NCBI GenBank assembly: GCA_029239635.1
Contig: JARBUN010000003.1
Span: 54,535 to 118,534, forward strand
Source: Microbacterium sp.
GTDB taxonomy: Bacteria; Actinomycetota; Actinomycetes; Actinomycetales; Microbacteriaceae
DNA: 64,000 nt
Reading direction: 5' to 3'
In this document: positions 27,202-35,802 of the stretch, in pieces
Layout of the letters: every line of letters starts with the position of its first letter
Position numbering within the stretch: position 1 is the first letter of the stretch
The notes under the pieces: model-generated
Seen by the model: only the letters and a program-made list of their open reading frames with translations
What the model was told of the DNA's origin: nothing
The model's database searches: none
Translations under genes and position numbers: made by a program

Positions 27202-27609
27202 TCAGGCGGCCAGGCGGAGTCCGCGCTGGTCGGTGGCGACGGCTTCGCCGTCGTTGATGATCTCGTCGTCGCCGATGAGCGAGCCCGTCGCGATGCGGGC
27301 GTTGTGGCCCACCTGCGTGCGAACGCCGATGTGAGCGCCCGCGCCGATGACCGCTCCGGCGCAGATGTGCGCGTGCGGCTCGATGCGTGCTTCGGGTCCG
27401 ATCACGGCGTCGGATTCGATCCACGCCCCGCGGCCGACATGAACACCCGCGGCGATCTGCACGCCGGGTTCGACGTAGGCGCCGTTCTCGACCAGCGCCG
27501 ACGGGTGGACCTTCGCGCCGTGCGCGACGAGTCCGCGACCGTTGACGTGCTTGCGATAGCGCAGCGTTTCGCCGTGGTCGTTTTCGATGTCGATGTAGTT
27601 CTTACCCAC
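27202..27609 (-). CDS. Left-handed beta-helix (hexapeptide repeat) protein
   Basis: A 135-aa protein. After about 30 residues (GKNYIDIENDHGETLRYRKH) come consecutive hexapeptide repeats (VHPSALVENGAYVEPGV, ARIEPHAHICAGAVIGAG) as in trimeric acyltransferases and gamma-carbonic-anhydrase-like proteins. The catalytic residues of known acyltransferases are not evident, so the activity is open. I chose GTG 27609 because GGAGGGG lies 4-6 nt upstream; the longer ATG start (27645, MSAESESRPEG) has no ribosome site. A good terminator follows, so it is monocistronic. Confidence 0.75.
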   Translation of the reverse strand: MGKNYIDIENDHGETLRYRKHVNGRGLVAHGAKVHPSALVENGAYVEPGVQIAAGVHVGRGAWIESDAVIGPEARIEPHAHICAGAVIGAGAHIGVRTQVGHNARIATGSLIGDDEIINDGEAVATDQRGLRLAA

Positions 27610-27853
27610 GATCCCCTCCGGTCGACTCTCGGATTCAGCCGACATGTATGACAACGGGTGGGGAATGCCCTTCATTCCCTCGAATGGTTCTTCGTCGCCC
27701 GTGCCGCCATCGGTTTGCTCGACGTCGAGAGAAGTGCGGCGAGGACTCCCGACGATGTTGCGTCCTCCTGTTCTCGCATGCCTGCCCGGGAGGGTGAGCC
27801 GGGTTGACAGGAGAGCACCGGAGGGGCGCTGATCCGAGGGAACGGTCCGCGGG

Positions 27854-28630
27854 TCACCCGGGCTGGCAGGTGGGGCACCAGTAGACGTTGCGTTCGCTCG
27901 TCGCCGAAGCCCCGAGCGTGGTCGCGCGAATGGGCGTGCCGCACCGGCGGCAGGGGGCGCCCTCGCGGCCGTAGACCCAGAAGCGGCGGCCGGGGCGCGT
28001 GTCGCCGGTGAACGTCCGTTCGGGGCGGGGCAGGTTGGCGCGGATCATGCGTTCGCCGAGCGCGATGGTCGCTCGGGCGTCGATCTCGGTGGCGGGGGTG
28101 GTCGGGGCGATGCCCCGCACGAACAGCAGCTCGTTCGCATAGACGTTGCCGAAGCCCGCGACGTTGCGCTGGTCGAGCAGCGCGACGTGGGCCTCGCGGG
28201 TGTCGGCCGCGACGCGGCGGACGGCCTCGTCCTCGTCCCAGTCGTCTGCGAGCAGGTCGGGACCCAGGTGGCCGATGACGGTGTGCTCCTCGGTGGTGCG
28301 GAGCACCTCGACCATCGCCAGGTCGAAGCCGACGGCATCGGCGCCGGCCACCCCGACGATCGCGCGCGCCTTGAAGGCGGGCCGGCGCCAGCGCTCGCCC
28401 GGGCGGTAGACATCCCACCGCCCCTCCATCTTGAGGTGCGAGTGCAGCGTGTGGCCGCCGATACGGTGCAGGAGGTGCTTGCCGCGGGCCGCGACCTCGT
28501 GGACGGTCTCGCCGCGCAGGTCGGCCGTGGCACTCCCGGGCACGCGGACATCGAAGCGCGTCACGACCTTGCCCGCGAGGGCCGCGGAGAGCTTGGCCGC
28601 GGCGCGATAGACGGTGTCGCCCTCAGGCAC
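27854..28630 (-). CDS. Fpg/Nei-family DNA glycosylase (Nei2-type endonuclease VIII)
   Basis: A 258-aa base-excision repair glycosylase/AP lyase. It starts with PEGDTVYRAA, in which the Pro after the initiator is the catalytic N-terminus and the Glu the second catalytic residue. The central helix-two-turn-helix region contains LLDQRNVAGFGNVYANELLF, and the C-terminal zinc finger has CRRCGTPI...CPTCQ. It excises oxidised pyrimidines in related enzymes. The start is GTG 28630; the ORF track runs on to 29029 in frame through lhr. It lies 53 nt downstream of lhr, with which it shares strand and probably transcript. Confidence 0.88.
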   Translation of the reverse strand: MPEGDTVYRAAAKLSAALAGKVVTRFDVRVPGSATADLRGETVHEVAARGKHLLHRIGGHTLHSHLKMEGRWDVYRPGERWRRPAFKARAIVGVAGADAVGFDLAMVEVLRTTEEHTVIGHLGPDLLADDWDEDEAVRRVAADTREAHVALLDQRNVAGFGNVYANELLFVRGIAPTTPATEIDARATIALGERMIRANLPRPERTFTGDTRPGRRFWVYGREGAPCRRCGTPIRATTLGASATSERNVYWCPTCQPG

Positions 28631-28683
28631 GGGCGGCCCCCGCTCGGGGCCCGGGGGCGGCGGATCCGGGGGTGGCGGGGTGC

Positions 28684-29620
28684 CTACGCACGGGCGGCCT
28701 CGCGCAGCGTGTCGCCCGCGGTGAGCTTGCGCAGGGTCAGGCCCTTCGGCGACTCGACGAACCCGGCGGCCCGCAACGCGCGGCCGACCGCCGTGCCGTA
28801 CACGAACTCGCCGTTGACCTGCTCGATCGTCAGGGTCTCGAGTCGTCGGCGTTTGGCCGTCTCGGCGAGGTCGGCCGCGGCCGCGGCGAGGCGGGCCTCG
28901 TCGTCGGTGAAGGCCAGCGCGGTGCGGCCTCCGCGTTCGAGGTACAGGATCAGCTCGCCGTCGACGAGGACGACCAGCCCTCCCGCTTTGCGACCGGGGC
29001 GATGGGTGACCCCCTCGATGGCGGGCCACCCGAGCGCCGCCCCGTACGGGTTGGCCGGGTCGGTCGCTGCGAGGGTGACGGTGCGCAGGGGCGGCGGATC
29101 GGCGACGGCGGCGAACTCGCGGAGTCGGTCGACCGTCGCCGAGGCGGCGAACTGGGCCGCCCCGAGCTTCTCGATGACGTACCCGCGTCGGCAGTGTCCC
29201 GCTTCTTCGAACCCGGCCAGGATGCGGTACACCTGCGCGAAGCCGCCCGGGACGCCCTCGGACTGCACGGCGCCGCGCGTCACGACGCCGTAGCGGTCGA
29301 GCAGCAGGCTCGCCGTCGCGGTCGCGCGGGCGGCGGCATCCTGCTCCCTCTCCGGCAGGCGGGGCGCGCGGCGCGCGACGCGGTGCGACTGCCCGCCACC
29401 GCTGAGCAGCGTGCGCACCGGGGCGAAGGTGTCGTTCGTGACGCGCCCGGCCCAGGTGAGCGCCCAGAGCGCATCGTTGACCGACTGCTCGTTTTCGGCC
29501 CCGGCGAGCTGCTTCAACTGGGCCGCGAAGTACGCGCCGCCCCCCTCGAGCGCCGCGAGGATGCGCGCCTCGAGCGAGTCGGGTGCCGGATCGTCAGGGT
29601 CGTCCGGGTCCTGCAGCGTG
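28684..29620 (-). pseudogene. lhr: C-terminal part of lhr, out of frame with the helicase core
   Basis: This frame encodes the conserved C-terminal Lhr region: EARILAALEGGGAYFAAQLKQL, ALWALTWAGRVTNDTFAPVR, LLLDRYGVVTRGAVQSEGVPGGFAQVYRIL and LVVLVDGELILYLERGGRT. It joins the helicase-core frame at about 29600-29620 but in another phase, so a single Lhr polypeptide cannot be made without frameshifting. The block expected after WSGH (in other Lhr proteins a DGW.. strand and a short loop) seems to be missing, which suggests a small deletion with microhomology (ACGCTG). Either a real mutation or an assembly error in GC-rich DNA. Confidence 0.75.
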
Positions 29621-32600
29621 GCCGGACCAGACCACCTCTCCCGTGGCGGTGAGCTCGTCGAGCAGCGCCGGGGAGTAGTCGCGGACGCGGGACGGCAGCA
29701 CGAGCGACTCCCACGCGCTCGCCGGGATCGGCACCCCCGCGAGCTGTTCGATGACCGCGAGGACCCCGTCGATGCCCTCGAGCGGGCGCCCCAGGTGCTG
29801 CCACACGGGGAGGAAGCGCGCGTAGGCCGCGGGCGGAACGGGTTCGACGCTGCCACGGATGGCGGCGAGCGAGCGCATGCGGAGGCGGCGGAGGACCTCG
29901 ACGTCGCACCACTCCGTGTCGTCGCCGCGGCCGCCGCCCGACGCCTCGGGCAGGAAGAACCCGCTCGCCAACCGCCCCTGCGACTCGAGCCGCTGCAGTG
30001 TCAGTCGGGCGACCGCGATGCCGACGCCCAACCGCTCGGCGACGGCGTCGGTCGTGAACGGTGCGTGCGTGCGGGCGTAGCGCGCGACCAGATCGCCGAG
30101 CGGGTCGGCGAGGGGTTCGAGGAAGGCGTTCGGGATGCCGACGGGCAGCGCCGCGCCGAGGGCATCGCGCAGTCGCCCGGCGTCCTCGATCCCGGCGACG
30201 CGGGACACGCCGCCGATCGTGACGCGGATCGCGCGGCGATCGTCGACGAGGGTCGCGAGGTGCTGGTGCGCCTCGGCCAGCGCGTCGGTCTCGGGGTCGA
30301 GGCGCGCGGCGACCTCGGCCGCGTCGAGTGGGCCCAGGATCCGCAGGAGGTCGGCGACGCCCTCGACACCGCGCGCGCGACGGTCGGGGTCGAGCCGCTG
30401 CGCTTCGCGCTCGAACTGTGCGATGACCTCGGGGTCGAGGAGCTCGCGCATCTCGACCTTGCCGAGCAGTTCGCTCAGCAGCGCCGGGTCGACCGACAGT
30501 GCGGCGGCGCGGCGCTCGGCGAGGGGCGAGTCGCCCTCGTACATGAACGCGCCGACGTAGCCGAACAGCAGGTCGCGGGCGTACGGCGAGGGCTGCGAGG
30601 TGGTGATCTCGACGAGGCGGATCCGCCGCTCGCCGATCTGACGTGTCACCCGCAGCAGCGCGGGGAGGTCGTAGACGTCTTGCAGGACCTCACGGAGGGT
30701 CTCGAGGATGATCGGGAACGACGGGTGCCGCTTCGCGACCTCGAGCAACTGGGCGGAGCGCTGACGCTGCTGCCAGAGGGGCGAACGACGGTTGGGATTG
30801 AGACGCGGGAGCAACAGGGCCCGCGCCGCGCACTCGCGGAAGCGCGAGGCGAACAGCGCGGAACCGCCGACCTCGTCCGTGACGATCTGCTCGAGCTCGT
30901 CGGGTTCGAAGACGAAGAGGTCGGCCCCGGGCGGTTCGGCCGCGGCATCCGGAACCCGGGCGATGATCCCGTCGTCGCTCGCGACGGCGGCCCCCTCGAC
31001 GCCCAGCCGCTCTCGGATGCGCGCGTTGACAGCGAGGGCCCAGGGCGAGTGCACCTGCATGCCGTAGGGCGAGTGCAGGATGATGCGCCAGTCGCCGACC
31101 TCGTCGCGGCTGCGTTCGACGGTCAGGGTGCGATCGGTGGGGAGGCTCCCCGTGGCCTCGCGCTGCTCGGCGAGGTATGACAGCAGGTTGGTGATGGCGT
31201 TGTCGTCGAGCCCCGATTCGCGGAGGCGCTCCTCGGCCTTGGCCGAGTCGGCACCGGCGAGGTCGCGCGAGAACTTCCCCAGCGCCTCTCCGAGCTCGGC
31301 GGGCCGGCCGATGCCGTCGCCGTGCCAGAACGGCAGTTTGCCGGGCTGGCCGAAGGCGGGCAGGACGTTCACGCGGTCGTGCGTGATCTCGACGATGCGC
31401 CAGCTCGTGGTGCCGAGCGTGAACACGTCGTTGACGCGCGACTCGTAGACCATCTCTTCGTCGAGCTCGCCGACGCGGGCGTTCTGCGATTCGCCCGCGA
31501 CGAAGACACCGAAGAGCCCGCGGTCGGGGATCGTTCCTCCGCTGGTCACCGCGATGCGCTGGGCGCCGGGGCGGCCGGTGAGCGTCCCCGCGTCGCGGTC
31601 CCAGACCAGGCGTGGGCGGAGTTCGGCGAACTCATCGGACGGGTAGCGTCCCGCGAGAAGGTCGAGCGTCGCCTCGTAGGCCGAGCGCGGCAGCGAGCGG
31701 AAGGGCGCGCTGCGCTTGACGGTGTCGAACCACTCCTCGACATCGATGGAGCCGAGGGCGGCGGCCGCGACGGTCTGCTGCGCCAGGATGTCGAGCGGAT
31801 TCTGCGGAACGGCGATCGCCTCGATGCGCCCGGCGAGCATGCGCTCGGTGACGACGGCGGTGTGCAGCACGTCGCTGCGGTGCTTGGGGAAGAGGGCGGC
31901 GCGGCTCACCTCCCCGACCTGGTGCCCCGCGCGTCCGACGCGCTGGAGACCGGATGCCGCGCTCGGCGGCGCCTCGACCTGGATGACGAGGTCGACAGCG
32001 CCCATGTCGATCCCGAGCTCGAGGCTGCTCGTCGCCACGACGCAGCGAAGCGTGCCCGATTTCAGCTCGTCTTCGACCTGGGCGCGCTGCTCCTTCGAGA
32101 CCGAACCGTGGTGGGCCTTCGCGAGGATCGCGGAAACCCCCGCGGAGGCTCCCGCCTGCGCCATCATGGCCGCGGGGACCGTCGGCTCGGGTACGTCGAT
32201 CCCCAGCCGCTCGGCATAGATCTCGTTCAGACGCCCCGTCAACCGCTCGGCGAGACGGCGGGAGTTCGAGAACACGATGGTCGATCGGCGTTCGAGGATG
32301 CGATCGACGATCGCCTCCTCGACGTGGGGCCACACCGACCCGGCCATCTCGGTGCTCTCGGGCCGTTCCGAGAACCATTCGCCGTCGGTCGCCTCGTCGG
32401 GCGCGGGCGATCCCGGCGGCGGGGGAGGGTTGAGCATGTCCTCGATCGGCACGACCACGGACAGATCGAACGCCTTCGTCGCTTTCGGCGCCACGATGTC
32501 GACGGGCTGCGCGCCGCCGAGGAACCGCGCGACCTCGTCGATGGGTCGCACCGTGGCGGAGAGGCCGATCCTTTGCGCGGGCTCGTCGAGCAGCGCGTCG

Positions 32601-33214
32601 AGGCGCTCGAGGCTCACCGCGAGGTGCGCGCCGCGCTTGGTCGCCGCGACCGCGTGCACCTCGTCGATGATGACCGTGTGCACGCCGCGCAGCGTCTCGG
32701 CCGCCTGGCTGGTCAGCATGAGGTACAGCGACTCGGGCGTCGTGATGAGGATGTCGGGCGGATCGGTGACGAGTTTCCGGCGGTCGCTCGAGCTCGTGTC
32801 ACCGGAGCGGACGCCGACGCTCACGCCGGGCACCTGGATGCCGAGGCGGCGGGCCGACTGCCCGATCCCGACGAGGGGCGACCGGAGGTTCCGCTCCACG
32901 TCGACGCCGAGGGCCTTGAGCGGGGAGATGTAGAGGACGCGGGTGTTCGTCGCCGGCGTCTTCGGGGCGGCCTTCTTGCCGCGGCGAGGGGGCTCGGCAT
33001 CCGGGATCTCGGGGGTCTTCTCGCGGAAGATGCGGTCGATCGCGAAGAGGAAGGCCGACAGGGTCTTACCGGAACCGGTGGGCGCCACGACGAGTGCGTT
33101 GCGCCCGGACGAGACCGACTCCCACGCGCCCTTCTGCGCATTGGTGGGGGCCGAGAACGCGCCGCGGAACCAGTCCTGCGTGGCAGGACCGAATCTGTCG
33201 AGGACGTCAGCCAT
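29594..33214 (-). CDS. lhr: Lhr-type DEAD/H superfamily II helicase, core part (frameshifted near its 3' end)
   Basis: A 1206-aa frame covering the helicase core. Motifs: FSAPTNAQKGAWESV (Q-like motif), APTGSGKTLSAFLFAID (Walker A, residues 44-51), TTPESLYLMLTS, IIDEVHAVAATKRGAHL (DEVH) and GLSATVRPIDEVARF. Then the second RecA domain (IVFSNSRRLAERLTGRLN, ATSSLELGIDMGAVDLV, QRVGRAGHQVG) and the Lhr winged-helix/beta-barrel extension. Lhr is a 3'-5' DNA repair helicase induced by DNA damage in mycobacteria. The frame ends at VWSGH plus a short alien tail, and the remaining ~310 residues continue in another frame (see 28684-29620). The start ATG 33214 is supported by the promoter. Confidence 0.88.
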   Translation of the reverse strand: MADVLDRFGPATQDWFRGAFSAPTNAQKGAWESVSSGRNALVVAPTGSGKTLSAFLFAIDRIFREKTPEIPDAEPPRRGKKAAPKTPATNTRVLYISPLKALGVDVERNLRSPLVGIGQSARRLGIQVPGVSVGVRSGDTSSSDRRKLVTDPPDILITTPESLYLMLTSQAAETLRGVHTVIIDEVHAVAATKRGAHLAVSLERLDALLDEPAQRIGLSATVRPIDEVARFLGGAQPVDIVAPKATKAFDLSVVVPIEDMLNPPPPPGSPAPDEATDGEWFSERPESTEMAGSVWPHVEEAIVDRILERRSTIVFSNSRRLAERLTGRLNEIYAERLGIDVPEPTVPAAMMAQAGASAGVSAILAKAHHGSVSKEQRAQVEDELKSGTLRCVVATSSLELGIDMGAVDLVIQVEAPPSAASGLQRVGRAGHQVGEVSRAALFPKHRSDVLHTAVVTERMLAGRIEAIAVPQNPLDILAQQTVAAAALGSIDVEEWFDTVKRSAPFRSLPRSAYEATLDLLAGRYPSDEFAELRPRLVWDRDAGTLTGRPGAQRIAVTSGGTIPDRGLFGVFVAGESQNARVGELDEEMVYESRVNDVFTLGTTSWRIVEITHDRVNVLPAFGQPGKLPFWHGDGIGRPAELGEALGKFSRDLAGADSAKAEERLRESGLDDNAITNLLSYLAEQREATGSLPTDRTLTVERSRDEVGDWRIILHSPYGMQVHSPWALAVNARIRERLGVEGAAVASDDGIIARVPDAAAEPPGADLFVFEPDELEQIVTDEVGGSALFASRFRECAARALLLPRLNPNRRSPLWQQRQRSAQLLEVAKRHPSFPIILETLREVLQDVYDLPALLRVTRQIGERRIRLVEITTSQPSPYARDLLFGYVGAFMYEGDSPLAERRAAALSVDPALLSELLGKVEMRELLDPEVIAQFEREAQRLDPDRRARGVEGVADLLRILGPLDAAEVAARLDPETDALAEAHQHLATLVDDRRAIRVTIGGVSRVAGIEDAGRLRDALGAALPVGIPNAFLEPLADPLGDLVARYARTHAPFTTDAVAERLGVGIAVARLTLQRLESQGRLASGFFLPEASGGGRGDDTEWCDVEVLRRLRMRSLAAIRGSVEPVPPAAYARFLPVWQHLGRPLEGIDGVLAVIEQLAGVPIPASAWESLVLPSRVRDYSPALLDELTATGEVVWSGHAAGPGRP

Positions 33215-33220
33215 GTCGAC

Positions 33221-33242
33221 ATCCTCTCTCGGACCTCCGACA
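33221..33242 (-). promoter_or_regulatory. Leaderless PafBC-type DNA-damage promoter of lhr
   Basis: On the minus strand TGTCGG, 10 nt (AGGTCCGAGA), GAGGAT, 6 nt, then the ATG at 33214. The spacing matches TTGTCRGTG-N8-TANNNT, although the -10 begins GA rather than TA. DNA-damage control of lhr and nei2 is biologically sensible. Confidence 0.6.
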
Positions 33243-33342
33243 TCGGGTCGGGGTTGACGTTCGCCCGGCGCGGAACGGCGGTCCGTCGCGCGACCGGGCA
33301 CCGTTCCGCCCCGCGGGGGAGGTGGCAGCGCGGCCCGCTTCC

Positions 33343-33348
33343 TAGCGT
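33343..33348 (+). promoter_or_regulatory. Leaderless -10 element of the small membrane protein gene
   Basis: TAGCGT is followed by 6 nt and the ATG at 33355. Confidence 0.6.
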
Positions 33349-33354
33349 GACCGT

Positions 33355-33669
33355 ATGAACAGCGCATCGTCGTCCCCGCGGGCCGCCGTCGCGGTCGTGT
33401 CCGTCTCCGTCTGCCTCGGTCTCGCCATCGGTGCTGCCCTGTGGTTCGGTTCGCAGAACCTCCTCATGGGCGCCACGATCGGTGGCATCCTGGCCCTGCT
33501 CTTCGGTGGTCTCGCTGTCTTCACGTTGCGCCAGGCGCATCCGTCGCAGGGCGGCGCGGGAACCGATGGCGGGGCCGCGATCGTCGGCGGCTTCGGCGAC
33601 GGCGGCTTCGGCGACGGCGGCTGCGCGGACGGCGGCGGAGGGGGCGCGGACGGCGGCGTCGCCTGCTGA
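33355..33669 (+). CDS. Small membrane protein with Gly/Asp-rich, Cys-ended tail (A)
   Basis: A 104-aa protein with two hydrophobic segments (AAVAVVSVSVCLGLAIGAALW and LMGATIGGILALLFGGLAVF) and then a low-complexity tail (GGFGDGGFGDGGCADGGGGG) ending in Cys. A similar protein lies at 35496, with an ABC-F gene between them. The family is not recognised. The tail repeat GFGDGG and paired cysteines suggest a surface, redox or metal role, but nothing proves it. It ends 2 nt from the convergent ABC-F stop. Confidence 0.75.
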   Translation: MNSASSSPRAAVAVVSVSVCLGLAIGAALWFGSQNLLMGATIGGILALLFGGLAVFTLRQAHPSQGGAGTDGGAAIVGGFGDGGFGDGGCADGGGGGADGGVAC

Positions 33670-33671
33670 CC

Positions 33672-35267
33672 TCACGGGGCACGTTCCGTCAGGCGCCCGT
33701 CGTCCAGCTCCAGCTCAAGGTCGAGCCCGAGACGCGCGAGGAACGCGTCGTCGTGGCTCACCACGAGCACCGCGCCCCGGTAGGCCTGCAGCGCCGACAC
33801 CAGTTGGTCGACCGTGTCGAGGTCCAGGTTGTTCGTCGGCTCGTCGAGGACGAGCAGCTGCGGCGGGGGATCGGCCAACAGCACGCGGGCGAGGGCGACG
33901 CGGAAGCGCTCGCCGCCGGACAGGGATCCGAGCGGCCGGGTGGCCGCGTCTCCTCGCACGAGGAACCGCGCCAGGCGATCGCGCACGAGCGGAACGGGAA
34001 CGCTCGGCGCTGCCGCGCACACGGTGTCGAGGACGGATGCCGTGTCGTCGAGGCCGTCGAGGCGCTGCGGCAGGTAGCCGACGTACTCGACACTCGCTCG
34101 GGCGAAGACCTGCCCGGACGGAGCCGCGGAGTGGACGAGGCTCTCGAGGAGGGTCGTCTTCCCTGCGCCGTTGCGCCCCACCAGCGCGACGCGTTCGCGA
34201 CCCGTCACGATCCACTCGCGCTCGCCGTCACCGAGGGACAGGATCCGTCTCCCGGCCGCGTTCCCCGGATCGGGGAGGTCGATGCGCACCACGTCGTCGT
34301 CGCGCACGCGGGCCGACGCTTCGCTCAGCGCCGCACGCGCGGCATCCTCCTTCCCCCTCATCTCCGTGCTCAGGCGGCCCGCGCTCACCTGCGCCGCGTT
34401 GGCCCGTGCTCCCGCGATGATCTTGGGGACCCGCTTCTCTACCTGCGCCTTGTGGGCGACCCGCGATCGCGTGGCGAGCTTGTCGTACGACTCGATGCGC
34501 TGCCGGCGCTCACGGCGCAGTGACTGGGCCGCATCGCGCTCGGCGCGCACGGCGGCCTCCTGTTCCGCGTCGCGCTGCGCACGCCACGCGCTGTACGGAC
34601 CGCCGACGACCCTGAGGGTCCGGCCGTAGAGCTCGGCGGTGGCATCCATCAGCTCGAGCAGGCCGACGTCGTGACTCACCACCACGAGCGTGCCGGGCCA
34701 CTCCCGTATCAACTCGCTCACGCGGGAACGCGCCTTGCGGTCGAGGTCGTTGGTGGGTTCGTCGAGGAGCGTGATGTCGGCCGCGCGGGCGCGGAGCCCG
34801 ACGAGAGCGGCCAGCATCGTCTCGCCGCCCGAGAGCTCGCCGACCGTTCGATCGAGAGCATCGGATGCCACTCCCGCCTCGGCGAGCAGGGTGTGGGCGC
34901 GTGCCTCGACGTCCCAGTCGTCGCCGACCGCGTCGAAGTGGTGCGGTGCCACGTCGCCCGACTCGATCGCCCGCAGCGCGGTGAGAGCCGTCTCCACGCC
35001 GAGAAGCGACGACACGGGCCGACGCGGATCGGCGGCGAGGCGCTGAGGGAGCATCGCGACGTCACCGGATGCCGAGACCGTGCCGGACGTGGGGGTGAGG
35101 CTCCCCGCGGCCACGCACAGGAGCGTGGACTTGCCGGCACCGTTGCGGCCGACGAGGCCGGTGCGGCCCCGGCCGAGGGCGCCGGAGACGCCGTCGAGGG
35201 CGACGGTTCCGTCAGGCCACACGAGGCGGACGCGGTCGAAGACGAGGGAAGGGGAGACAGCTGACAT
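33672..35267 (-). CDS. ABC-F family ATPase
   Basis: A 531-aa soluble protein with two ABC domains and no membrane segments. Domain 1: GLVGRNGAGKSTLL, ELSGGETMLAALVGLRA, LLDEPTNDLD. A charged linker (AQRDAEQEAAVRAERDAAQS, RRERRQRIESYDKLATRSRV) is the P-site tRNA interaction motif region. Domain 2: ALVGRNGAGKTTLL, SLSGGERFRVALARVLL, VLDEPTNNLDLDTV. ABC-F proteins act on ribosomes, either in translation or in protection from ribosome-targeting antibiotics; sequence alone does not tell which. GGAG lies 7 nt before the ATG. Small membrane proteins flank it on both sides. Confidence 0.88.
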   Translation of the reverse strand: MSAVSPSLVFDRVRLVWPDGTVALDGVSGALGRGRTGLVGRNGAGKSTLLCVAAGSLTPTSGTVSASGDVAMLPQRLAADPRRPVSSLLGVETALTALRAIESGDVAPHHFDAVGDDWDVEARAHTLLAEAGVASDALDRTVGELSGGETMLAALVGLRARAADITLLDEPTNDLDRKARSRVSELIREWPGTLVVVSHDVGLLELMDATAELYGRTLRVVGGPYSAWRAQRDAEQEAAVRAERDAAQSLRRERRQRIESYDKLATRSRVAHKAQVEKRVPKIIAGARANAAQVSAGRLSTEMRGKEDAARAALSEASARVRDDDVVRIDLPDPGNAAGRRILSLGDGEREWIVTGRERVALVGRNGAGKTTLLESLVHSAAPSGQVFARASVEYVGYLPQRLDGLDDTASVLDTVCAAAPSVPVPLVRDRLARFLVRGDAATRPLGSLSGGERFRVALARVLLADPPPQLLVLDEPTNNLDLDTVDQLVSALQAYRGAVLVVSHDDAFLARLGLDLELELDDGRLTERAP

Positions 35268-35483
35268 GACGGAACTCCGGGAACGCGGGATGCGCGGACA
35301 CCGGACCCGTCCGCATCAGCGGAGGGCGGCCGAGAAAACGGCGGGTCGACGGGTCAGCGCGCGGACAGGGGCGCGGAAGCGTCGACGTTCTTCACCGGAG
35401 GAGACCTCGTTCTCGGGGACAGGGCTGTCCACGATAGCCGACGCGGTGTCGATGCGGAACCCCGCCGGATCAGCCTCCGTGGT

Positions 35484-35489
35484 TACCAT
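35484..35489 (+). promoter_or_regulatory. Leaderless -10 element of the second Cys-tailed protein gene
   Basis: TACCAT is followed by 6 nt and the GTG at 35496. Confidence 0.5.
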
Positions 35490-35495
35490 GTCGGC

Positions 35496-35801
35496 GTGGT
35501 TGCGTCCTCACCTCTCGACCGCGAGCGAGCGGATGCCCGCCGGCGCCGGCTCCTCTTCGCCTGGGCGGTGACGTTCCCCGCGTGGGTGATCGTGTTCGTC
35601 GTCATCGGCGTGTTCCTCGACGATGTCATCGGCGGCCTGCGGACCGGAGCGCTCTTCGGCGCCGTGATGGCCGGGTTGGGCTCGATCCCTCCCGGTCGGG
35701 GCGGAGGCTCGGTCTCGTCGTCGAATTACGTCGACAGCGGCTTCGCATCCGACGCCTCGTGCGGCGACAGCGGCGGGGGAGGGGACGGCTCGCACTGCTG
35801 A
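35496..35801 (+). CDS. Small membrane protein with Gly/Ser/Asp-rich, Cys-ended tail (B)
   Basis: A 101-aa protein with an arginine-rich N-terminus (DRERADARRRRLLF), a hydrophobic region (WAVTFPAWVIVFVVIGVFLD plus a second weaker segment) and a polar tail (SCGDSGGGGDGSHC). The tail has two cysteines 11 residues apart, the last being the C-terminal residue, as in the protein at 33355. GTG 35496 is the start, supported by TACCAT 6 nt upstream. Not assignable to a known family; it ends next to the convergent esterase. Confidence 0.72.
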   Translation: MVASSPLDRERADARRRRLLFAWAVTFPAWVIVFVVIGVFLDDVIGGLRTGALFGAVMAGLGSIPPGRGGGSVSSSNYVDSGFASDASCGDSGGGGDGSHC

Positions 35802-35802
35802 G

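Noticed and set aside
35268-35495. Leader-peptide attenuator upstream of the ABC-F gene, as for some antibiotic-resistance ABC-F genes
   Set aside because: A short ATG frame (MRTGPVSAHPAFPEF) exists but it overlaps the ABC-F start without stopping, and I found no convincing terminator/antiterminator pair.
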